Source of the DNA: Bacteroidales bacterium | Lineage (GTDB): Bacteria; Bacteroidota; Bacteroidia; Bacteroidales; UBA3824 | Length of the DNA stretch: 64,000 bases | Assembly (NCBI GenBank): GCA_017417315.1 | Contig: JAFPZK010000042.1 | Location: 45,503-109,502 of the forward strand | Direction: 5' to 3' | Shown: in pieces, positions 42,391 through 49,286 of the stretch | Layout: the number at the start of each line of letters is the position of its first letter | How positions within the stretch are numbered: position 1 is the first letter of the stretch | Position numbers and translations under genes: made by a program | The notes under the pieces: generated by a model | The model's input: only the letters and a program-made list of their open reading frames with translations | What the model was told of the DNA's origin: nothing | Databases searched by the model: none

Positions 42391-43062
42391 ATGTTGTATG
42401 CTATTTTTTATAAAGAATGGATAAAGACAAGATTATATTATATAATCGCCGGAATCCTAATGATTGGATTTGCGTGTTATGCAGGTCTTTATCTTAACCG
42501 TCTTGACGATTTGGCGGGCGCAAGAAAACTTTGGGAATATTTCTTAATGAAAAACGATTCGCAAATCACTATCTTAGAATTTGTGCCGCTGATTGTCGCA
42601 ATAGGCGGGGCAATAGTTCAGTTTGCCCCTGAAATGAACCGTAAGTGTCTGAAACTCACGCTTCATCTGCCTTATAATGCTTTGAAAACCGTCGGCGCAA
42701 TGATGTTTTACGGAGTGGCAGTATTGCTGCTATGTTCGGTTGTAAGTTTCTTGGTTCTTCATTTTTCGATGACGGGTATCTTACCGGACGAAATACGAAC
42801 CAAAATTCTTCAAACTTCCATTCCTTGGTTTTTAGCCGGAATTTGCGGCTATCTGCTCACGGTTTGGGTGGTTTTGCAACCCGTTTGGAAAAAAAGAATT
42901 TTACAAATTATTCTGTCCGTTTTTGTAATTAAAATGTTTTTTATAACCGTAACCCCCGGTGCTTATACGCCTACAATTCTCATTTTTGCGGCGTTGTCGG
43001 TTATGACGGCAGTTTTATCGATTATTTCACTTAACGATTTCAAGGAGGGAAAACAGGATTAA
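42391..43062 (+). CDS. ABC-2-like membrane protein
   Basis: 223 residues from the ATG at 42391, six predicted membrane helices (e.g. LYYIIAGILMIGFACYAG, LVAIGGAIVQF, GVAVLLLCSVVSFLVL). Starts YAIFYKEWIKTRLYY, a common opening of ABC-2-type permeases. The next gene, 1 base on, is a DUF4857-like protein; in other Bacteroidetes such pairs accompany an ABC ATPase, but none is adjacent here. Confidence 0.65.
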   Translation: MLYAIFYKEWIKTRLYYIIAGILMIGFACYAGLYLNRLDDLAGARKLWEYFLMKNDSQITILEFVPLIVAIGGAIVQFAPEMNRKCLKLTLHLPYNALKTVGAMMFYGVAVLLLCSVVSFLVLHFSMTGILPDEIRTKILQTSIPWFLAGICGYLLTVWVVLQPVWKKRILQIILSVFVIKMFFITVTPGAYTPTILIFAALSVMTAVLSIISLNDFKEGKQD

Positions 43063-43063
43063 A

Positions 43064-44089
43064 ATGGTTAAAGCGGCAAAAATATTTCTTTGGTTTTTAG
43101 TTGCGGTGGTGTGCTTGTGGCAGTTGCCGTACATTTGGAACTTTTTATCCGCAAAGCAACAAACTACGCCTTTTGTGCTGTATAGTTCTATTGCAAAGGA
43201 TTTTACTATCAGAAGGTCTGTTGACAACAATTCATCTTGGGGTATCGTTAACGGAGAAAAACTCTCTCGCAAAGAATACGATAGTCTCCTGCCGGAATAT
43301 TTCGCGAAACAACTCGCCTCTGAAAACAGACTGCCCGACACGATTTTGTCAAAACCAGTGAGTCTCAAATTTTTAACGGACGAAAACATTTCTTTCAGAG
43401 TAAAACCGGAAGCTATTTTCGGACCCACTATTCCGCTTTACCAAATGTTGGAGTCCGCCTCAGGAAGAGTTGATTTGGAAATGCCGCCTGATGTTTTCAG
43501 GATAACGGACAGCAAAATCGAATTTATCAACAAAGATAACAATAAAATTAACGAAGATAAATCTGCGGATTTTACTGAGGCTTTAAAAAATGCGAACTTT
43601 GCTTTTCCCGCTACGGAAGTATCAGGAAATCCGTCAGTTAAGAAAAAATATGATAACGGGTATTTAATCGTTGATTCCAAAGACCGGCTCTTTAATTTGA
43701 AAATGGTTAAAGATAAACCGTATATCAAAAGAATTGCCATACCCTTGGGAATTACGCCGAAACATTGTCTTGTAACCGAATTTAGCGGAAAACATAGTTT
43801 AGGATTGTTTTTCGATTCAAAAAACGAACTTTACAACATAATGTTGCCCGATTACAAAGTCGTAAAAATCGAAATTCCGCCTGTTAATCTTATTGAAGAA
43901 GAGATTACCGTAATGGGCAATGCGTTTACTTGGACGATACGAGTAAAAAACGACGAAAAAATCACTTGGTATGCCGTTGATTCTCAAAATTTTAAACTCA
44001 TAAAAACCTACTCCGAAAACATCGAGGACAATTACGTCAAAGGTTTGAGTTTTGAGAAAAACGGTTGGATAGACTTGGGTTGGAGATAG
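43064..44089 (+). CDS. DUF4857-like membrane-anchored protein
   Basis: 341 residues. One N-terminal membrane helix (KIFLWFLVAVVCLWQLPYIW), then an extracytoplasmic domain with FVLYSSIAKDFTIRR, LLPEYFAKQLASENRLPDTI and later WTIRVKNDEKITWYAVDSQN. Resembles DUF4857 proteins of Bacteroides. The single-base gap to the preceding permease-like gene indicates a two-protein complex. Function unknown. Confidence 0.6.
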   Translation: MVKAAKIFLWFLVAVVCLWQLPYIWNFLSAKQQTTPFVLYSSIAKDFTIRRSVDNNSSWGIVNGEKLSRKEYDSLLPEYFAKQLASENRLPDTILSKPVSLKFLTDENISFRVKPEAIFGPTIPLYQMLESASGRVDLEMPPDVFRITDSKIEFINKDNNKINEDKSADFTEALKNANFAFPATEVSGNPSVKKKYDNGYLIVDSKDRLFNLKMVKDKPYIKRIAIPLGITPKHCLVTEFSGKHSLGLFFDSKNELYNIMLPDYKVVKIEIPPVNLIEEEITVMGNAFTWTIRVKNDEKITWYAVDSQNFKLIKTYSENIEDNYVKGLSFEKNGWIDLGWR

Positions 44090-44125
44090 TTTTTGTTAGT
44101 GTTTTACGTATTTTTTTAGAAAATA

Positions 44126-44158
44126 TTTGGCGTGAATATCAAAAAAAATATACCTTAG
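44126..44158 (+). promoter_or_regulatory. probable promoter for ddh
   Basis: TTTG at 44126-44129 and TACCTTAG at 44151-44158 (one mismatch to TAnnTTTG), spacing 21; ATG at 44192. Confidence 0.5.
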
Positions 44159-44191
44159 CGGTAAAAATTATTCACACTAATAACACAAAAA

Positions 44192-45097
44192 ATGGATAAA
44201 ATAAAAGTAGCCGTAGTAGGTTACGGCAATATCGGAAAGTATTCGTTACAAGCGGTTAAAGCCGCTTCTGATATGGAACTCGTAGGCGTTGTCCGCAGAA
44301 AAGAATCCGTCGGCAAAAAATCACCCGAATTAGAAGGCGTAAAAGTCGTTTCTGACATCAACGAACTCGGAAAAGTAGACGTTGCTATTTTAGCCGTTCC
44401 TTCAAGAGAAATCCCCGTTACGGCAAAAGCATTGGTAAAGAAAGGTATTTCAACCGTTGACAGTTTTGATATTCACGGAAAAGATATTCTTGACCTTTAT
44501 AAATCGCTTGACGCAGAGTGCAAACAATCAGGCGCAAAAGCGATAATTTCGGCAGGTTGGGATCCGGGTACGGACTCTTTAATCAGAACGGTTCTTCTCG
44601 CAATGGCTCCTAAGGGCTTGACTTACACGAATTTCGGACCGGGTATGAGCATGGGACATTCGGTAGTTGCACGTAGCAAACAAGGCGTTAAAGACGCTCT
44701 TTCTATGACTATTCCTCTCGGCACGGGCGTTCACAGAAGAGACGTTTACGTTGAATTAGAAGACGGCGTAGATTTCAAGACTGTTGAAAACGCAATAAAA
44801 ACCGACTCTTATTTTTGTCATGACGACACCCACGTTCATCAGGTTTCGTGCGTAAATGACCTCAGAGATATGGGACACGGCGTTCTTTTGGAAAGAAAAG
44901 GCGTTAGCGGTGAAACTCAAAATCAGAGATTTCAATTCACGATGCAAATCAACAATCCGGCTTTGACGGGACAAGTTTTGGCTTCATGCGCAAGGGCTGT
45001 TGTGAAACAAAATCCGGGCTGTTATACGTTGCCGCAAATCGCTCCTTACGATTTAGTAAACATCGACTTAGATGAATTTTTACTTCACACCGTATAA
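44192..45097 (+). CDS. ddh: meso-diaminopimelate D-dehydrogenase
   Basis: 301 residues. NADPH-binding VAVVGYGNIGKYSL at the N terminus, then VDSFDIHG, ISAGWDPGTDSLIRTV, and NFGPGMSMGHSVVARSKQGV, all diagnostic of Ddh. It makes meso-diaminopimelate directly from tetrahydrodipicolinate in one step, serving lysine and cell-wall synthesis. Monocistronic with a terminator directly after it. Confidence 0.96.
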   Translation: MDKIKVAVVGYGNIGKYSLQAVKAASDMELVGVVRRKESVGKKSPELEGVKVVSDINELGKVDVAILAVPSREIPVTAKALVKKGISTVDSFDIHGKDILDLYKSLDAECKQSGAKAIISAGWDPGTDSLIRTVLLAMAPKGLTYTNFGPGMSMGHSVVARSKQGVKDALSMTIPLGTGVHRRDVYVELEDGVDFKTVENAIKTDSYFCHDDTHVHQVSCVNDLRDMGHGVLLERKGVSGETQNQRFQFTMQINNPALTGQVLASCARAVVKQNPGCYTLPQIAPYDLVNIDLDEFLLHTV

Positions 45098-45110
45098 AAA
45101 AAATATTTTA

Positions 45111-45141
45111 AAAAAAGACCGCCTACAAAGCGGTCTTTTTT
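45111..45141. terminator. bidirectional terminator between ddh and cstA
   Basis: AAAAAAGACCGC, 7-base loop CTACAAA, GCGGTCTTTTTT. The loop begins with the stop codon (TAG, minus strand) of the CstA gene. Confidence 0.92.
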
Positions 45142-46544
45142 GATGATTTCCATTTGAAAAACAGTACTACGCTTACAGCCGCACAAATTCCGCCTAAACA
45201 ATAACTTATTGTCGGATTAAGCGAAAAACATTCCGGCGCGATAAAAAGATACGTTGAGCAAACAAGTGTCATATAAACAGCGGGGAAAAATGCCATAATC
45301 CACGGCTTCTTGTTTAGAACCATATAAACCGTTATCGTCCAAAGCGTAAACACGCTTAACGCTTGGTTTGACCATCCAAAATATCTCCAAATAATATTGA
45401 AACCTGCGGCATCGCTCAAACTGTAAACGATAATCAAAGCCGTTACCGCAAAAATCGGAACACTGACCATCAAACGCTTTGAAATTTTTGTCTGGTCAAT
45501 CTTGAAAAAGTCAGCAACGATGAGCCTTGCGCTGCGAAGTGCCGTATCTCCGCTTGTTATCGGGGCAAAAACAACACCTAACATCGCTAAAATGCTGCCG
45601 ATTTTTCCCATCCAAGTTTCGGTTATGAAATATACGATTGAGGCTTGTGATTCGCCGTAACCTTTTTCTTTATAAAACCAAATAGCCGCAGCCGCCCAAA
45701 TCATTGCGATAATGCCTTCAAGAATCATTGCGCCGTAAAAAACGGGACGACCGAGTTTTTCATTTTTCAAGCAACGCGCCATAAGCGGGCTTTGAGTAGC
45801 GTGAAAGCCTGAAATCGCACCGCAGGCTATCGTTATGCACATAATCGGGAAAATCGGGGTCGTGTCCTTATGCGGGTGAGAGTTAGCGATTCCGTCGGTG
45901 ATTTCAGGGAGTTCGATTCCCTGCCACAAAATCATAAAAAATACGCCTACCGCCATGAAAATCAGCGAGAAAGCAAACACGGGATAAACCTTTCCGATAA
46001 CTTTGTCAATCGGCAAAAGTGTCGCGATTAAATAATACGCAAAAATGACGATAATCCAAAACGTGTTGTTCATATAATCGGGCGTAATTTTGTCGAGTAT
46101 TCCGGCGGGCTGACTCACAAAAACCACACCTACAAGCACCAAAAGCACAACGGTAAAAACTCTCATCACTTGTTTTGTTGTGCCTCCGAGATATTTTCCG
46201 ATGATTTCAGGGAGGTTTGCGCCGCCTTCACGGACAGAAATCATTCCCGAAAAAAAGTCATGAAACGCACCGATAAAAATGCAGCCGACAACAATCCAAA
46301 TGTATGCCGCCGTACCGAACTGCGCGCCGAGTATCGCGCCGAAAATCGGTCCTAAACCGGCAATGTTAAGGAATTGAATCATAAAAATTTTCCAAGTCGG
46401 CATCGGAATATAATCCACGCCGTCCTGCAAAGCGTATGCAGGAGTTTTTTTTGACGGGTCCGGGGCAAAAACTTTTTCGGCAAACTTACCGTAAAAAACA
46501 TAGCCCAAAATCAGCAGACCTATTGCTGTAAGAAATGTTATCAT
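45123..46544 (-). CDS. cstA: carbon starvation protein CstA-family transporter
   Basis: 473 residues with about 13 membrane helices. Family signatures: YGKFAEKVF, PTWKIFMIQFLNIAGLGPIFGA, FHDFFSGMISVREGG, and FAPITSGDTALRSARLI. CstA-type carriers take up peptides or pyruvate. Shorter than E. coli CstA (about 700) but typical for Bacteroidetes members. Its last codons lie within the terminator stem shared with ddh, so the protein end and the RNA hairpin overlap. Confidence 0.92.
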   Translation of the reverse strand: MITFLTAIGLLILGYVFYGKFAEKVFAPDPSKKTPAYALQDGVDYIPMPTWKIFMIQFLNIAGLGPIFGAILGAQFGTAAYIWIVVGCIFIGAFHDFFSGMISVREGGANLPEIIGKYLGGTTKQVMRVFTVVLLVLVGVVFVSQPAGILDKITPDYMNNTFWIIVIFAYYLIATLLPIDKVIGKVYPVFAFSLIFMAVGVFFMILWQGIELPEITDGIANSHPHKDTTPIFPIMCITIACGAISGFHATQSPLMARCLKNEKLGRPVFYGAMILEGIIAMIWAAAAIWFYKEKGYGESQASIVYFITETWMGKIGSILAMLGVVFAPITSGDTALRSARLIVADFFKIDQTKISKRLMVSVPIFAVTALIIVYSLSDAAGFNIIWRYFGWSNQALSVFTLWTITVYMVLNKKPWIMAFFPAVYMTLVCSTYLFIAPECFSLNPTISYCLGGICAAVSVVLFFKWKSSKKTAL

Positions 46545-46572
46545 GTTTTTTGTAATTTTTTTATAAACTGCG

Positions 46573-46580
46573 CAAAGTTA
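46573..46580 (-). promoter_or_regulatory. -7 promoter element for cstA
   Basis: Minus strand TAACTTTG (TAnnTTTG), 28 bases before the ATG at 46544. Confidence 0.65.
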
Positions 46581-46604
46581 ATACTTTTTTAAGAAAAGTG
46601 TTTA

Positions 46605-48026
46605 TTAATTTTGCAAGATTTCTTCACATTCTTTTTCGTCCTGAAAATCAGACATATAGATTTTGGTGTCAAAGTTTATGCAACGCGGAAATTCTTCCCA
46701 AATTTCGGGAGCGTTTTCAAAATTAGGATTGCCCGTCTTGACAAATTCCCGCCAATAAGCGTTCATATTTTTTGACAAAACGTAATCTTCATCTTTGAAA
46801 TTTCTGTGCCAGAATTTCAGCGTGCCGAGCGCGTAGCCTAATTCCGAAGAATGAAAAACTCCGTACCGTTTTTCATCGGGAGGCAAGTGTCTGAACATGT
46901 AAAGATATGATTTTCCGCCAGTTTCAGCGTTAAGTTTTGCGATAAGCCAGTTTTCATAACCGAATCCGATGAGACGGTTTTTAACTTTTTGAGCCTCGTT
47001 TTCTATCGGGTCAAAATTGCAGCCGTCAGTTTCAGTGTAGCCTGAAATTATGGTTTTACAGTTTTGCTGACCTTTTTCAAAAACTGTTTTCGGAGTAGGA
47101 ACAACTTTTTCGTCAATAGCGATAACAGACTGATAGAAAGGCAATTTCTGAACGCTGTCGGCAGGCATTTGTCGCAATTTTTCAATTGTGAGGTTGCGTT
47201 TTTGCAAGAATTGTTCGCCGTAGTTTTCCGCTTCTTGATACGGCAAAGTAAACATCGGCTTTTCTGAGGTAAAACCGCCGCTTTGAAGTATGGCTTTATT
47301 AAAAAGACCTTTTGCTAACGGACTTACCATCAGCGCATTAACACTATACGAACCGCAACTTTGACCCGCAATTGTGATATTATTTTTATCGCCGGAAAAT
47401 TTTTCAATATTTTCGTTTATCCATTTTAACGCTTCGATTTGGTCTAAAATTCCGTAGTTTCCCGACGTGTTGAGCGGACTTTCTGCCGCTAAATCCCTAT
47501 GTGCTAAAAATCCGAAAATTCCGACTCTGTAATTGATTGTAACATAGACGGTTTGGTTTTGTGCGAAAGTTTCGCCTCCGTAAAGAGGAATTGTTCCCGA
47601 ACCCGTAACAAATCCTCCGCCGTGAATCCAAACTAAAACCGGAAGTTTTTCATTTTCAGCGACTTTGGCGGGTTTCCAAATATTCAGATAAAGGCAATCT
47701 TCTGAAATCGGCGAGGGCGGAATTTGAAAATCCATATCCCAACATTCGTAAGGTGCTGGGTTGTTTTGCATTGCGGAGGGCGGCATTTCAGTGCATTTAA
47801 TTTCGCCCTGACGTTTTTGGATTTTTTTTGGTGCTTGAAACCGTAACTCTCCGACAGGCGGCTCGGCAAACGGAACGCCGAAAAACATTTCAGTTTGTTT
47901 ATCTTCGGAAATTTTGCCGCAAACTATGCCCGAAGAGGTTTTAACTTTCGGCGAAACAAGCCCTTTGTCTTGACATTGACAAATAACAGTCATAATAATT
48001 AACGTGAAGAATAATTGTTTTAACAT
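46605..48026 (-). CDS. type B carboxylesterase
   Basis: 473 residues. Exported: MLKQLFFTLIIMTVICQC may be a lipoprotein signal. Alpha/beta hydrolase of the cholinesterase/carboxylesterase family: oxyanion-hole VWIHGGGFVTGSG, EDCLYLNIWKPA, nucleophile elbow in AGQSCGSYSV (GxSxG), and a likely catalytic His in YGVFHSSELGY. Hydrolyses carboxylic esters; natural substrate unknown. A 50-bp hairpin repeat lies directly in front of it (48043-48092), 16 bases from the ATG, and may affect its expression. Confidence 0.9.
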   Translation of the reverse strand: MLKQLFFTLIIMTVICQCQDKGLVSPKVKTSSGIVCGKISEDKQTEMFFGVPFAEPPVGELRFQAPKKIQKRQGEIKCTEMPPSAMQNNPAPYECWDMDFQIPPSPISEDCLYLNIWKPAKVAENEKLPVLVWIHGGGFVTGSGTIPLYGGETFAQNQTVYVTINYRVGIFGFLAHRDLAAESPLNTSGNYGILDQIEALKWINENIEKFSGDKNNITIAGQSCGSYSVNALMVSPLAKGLFNKAILQSGGFTSEKPMFTLPYQEAENYGEQFLQKRNLTIEKLRQMPADSVQKLPFYQSVIAIDEKVVPTPKTVFEKGQQNCKTIISGYTETDGCNFDPIENEAQKVKNRLIGFGYENWLIAKLNAETGGKSYLYMFRHLPPDEKRYGVFHSSELGYALGTLKFWHRNFKDEDYVLSKNMNAYWREFVKTGNPNFENAPEIWEEFPRCINFDTKIYMSDFQDEKECEEILQN

Positions 48027-48042
48027 AACGGATTATTTTTTG

Positions 48043-48092
48043 TTCAACAGTGCGAAAACTACCTGAAAAAAGGCACTTTTCGCACTGTTGAA
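48043..48092. repeat. 50-bp hairpin repeat, copy A
   Basis: Arms TTCAACAGTGCGAAAA and TTTTCGCACTGTTGAA (16 bp, perfect) around an 18-base centre. Copy B at 49217-49266 matches it at 45 of 50 positions, centre included, in the same orientation. Lies upstream of the carboxylesterase gene. Confidence 0.88.
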
Positions 48093-48161
48093 GGGTTATT
48101 GTATTAAGTTAATTAACTAATAATCAGACAATTAACAAAAAAATATCTTTACAAACTTACA

Positions 48162-49177
48162 CTAAATTTCTGCATTAAATAAATCATTTAAATTGACAGA
48201 AATTTGTGATATTTCGGAATAAGTATTGGACTTTACTCCCATAGTTGTAATCATAACAGCCTGAATACCCTTAACCGTTTCGTTTTCAGAGGTAAAAGCC
48301 TCAATTCTGTTAAGAATCTTTTCGTATTCAGATTTGGATAACGCATATTTGGTGCGTGAGTATTTTACCTCACAAATCGTTATTAAGCCGTCAGCACGGT
48401 CTATTACAATGTCGATTTGAGCGTTATGTTCAGACTTTTTACTGCGCCAAGAATAAAACTCAGTGCTGATGGAGTCCAAATGTAATGCTTTGATAATGTG
48501 ATTGATATGGAACAAACAAACACGTTCGTATGCCAAACCGTACCAATTATTTTGCTTCGGTGTACCGATTGTATTGCGCCAAAAATGAATGTCAGACTGG
48601 TTGCGGCGGCAAAACTGCCAATGAAACAGCGTAAAAAAATCAATCACTTGATAAATGCCACCGTTGACCTTGCCGCTACCGTTGTTGTAAAGCCGTATGA
48701 AATCGCAGTTTACCAAATCTTCGAGACGGTTACCTAAAAATCCGTTATCTGCAATTTTGAGTTTTTCGGCAATCTGTCTTCGGGTTAAACCTTGTTTATT
48801 ATCTGATAATAAGTTAATTATGTCGATATAACCGTCAGGATTTCTAAACAAAGAACTAAATAACCGTCGATATTCTCGCGAGAGTTCGCCGTCACCGGAA
48901 AAAAACAATGTATCAATATTGTCGACAACACTTTTTTCAAAATCCAACAATCCCCAATAATAAGGCACTCCGCCTAACGCAGTGTAAGCCTGCAAAATAG
49001 AAATTCTGTCCCATTTTGACTTGCGTAAAAATCAAAGTTATCCTTGAAAAACTTCCGTATCATAAAAGTTTTTCCGACCCGTAGTCGTCCGTAAACTGCT
49101 ACAAATTCAGGTCGTCCGCTATTGTAGAACTTTTTAAGCAATTCTTTTTCCTTTTCGCGCCCTATCAGTCTATCCAT
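48162..49177 (-). pseudogene. DUF234-type ATP-binding protein, internally deleted and frameshifted
   Basis: Starts at the ATG at 49177 with DRLIGREKEKELLKKFYN, EFVAVYGRLRVGKTFMIRKF (Walker A) and FDFYAS, then switches at about 49011-49025 to another frame that reads KWDRISILQAYTALGGVPYY, the C-terminal part of the same family, through SSLFRNPDGYIDI, a winged-helix LTRRQIAEKL and the nuclease-like end IDIVIDRADGLITICEVKYS. About 190 residues of the ATPase core, including Walker B, are missing compared with full-length relatives. The deletion plus frameshift means no intact protein. It is bracketed by two hairpin repeats. Confidence 0.85.
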
Positions 49178-49197
49178 AATATCAATTTTTTACTGCG

Positions 49198-49205
49198 CAA
49201 ATATA
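49198..49205 (-). promoter_or_regulatory. -7 promoter element of the DUF234-type pseudogene
   Basis: Minus strand TATATTTG (TAnnTTTG), 21 bases before the ATG at 49177. Hairpin copy B begins 10 bases upstream, over the place where a -33 box would lie. Confidence 0.6.
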
Positions 49206-49214
49206 ATAAAAAAT

Positions 49215-49268
49215 CTTTCAACAGTGCGAAAATTACCAAAAAAAATGCAATTTTCGCACTGTTGAAAG
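49215..49268. repeat. hairpin repeat, copy B (20-bp arms)
   Basis: Perfect 20-bp arms CTTTCAACAGTGCGAAAATT / AATTTTCGCACTGTTGAAAG with a 14-base loop. Shares the 50-bp core with copy A at 48043-48092. Confidence 0.9.
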
Positions 49269-49286
49269 GGTAAAAATCATAACGTA

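Noticed and set aside
48162..49268. A complete insertion sequence between the two hairpin repeats
   Set aside because: No transposase is present between them; the only gene is an ATPase relic, and target-site duplications are not evident.
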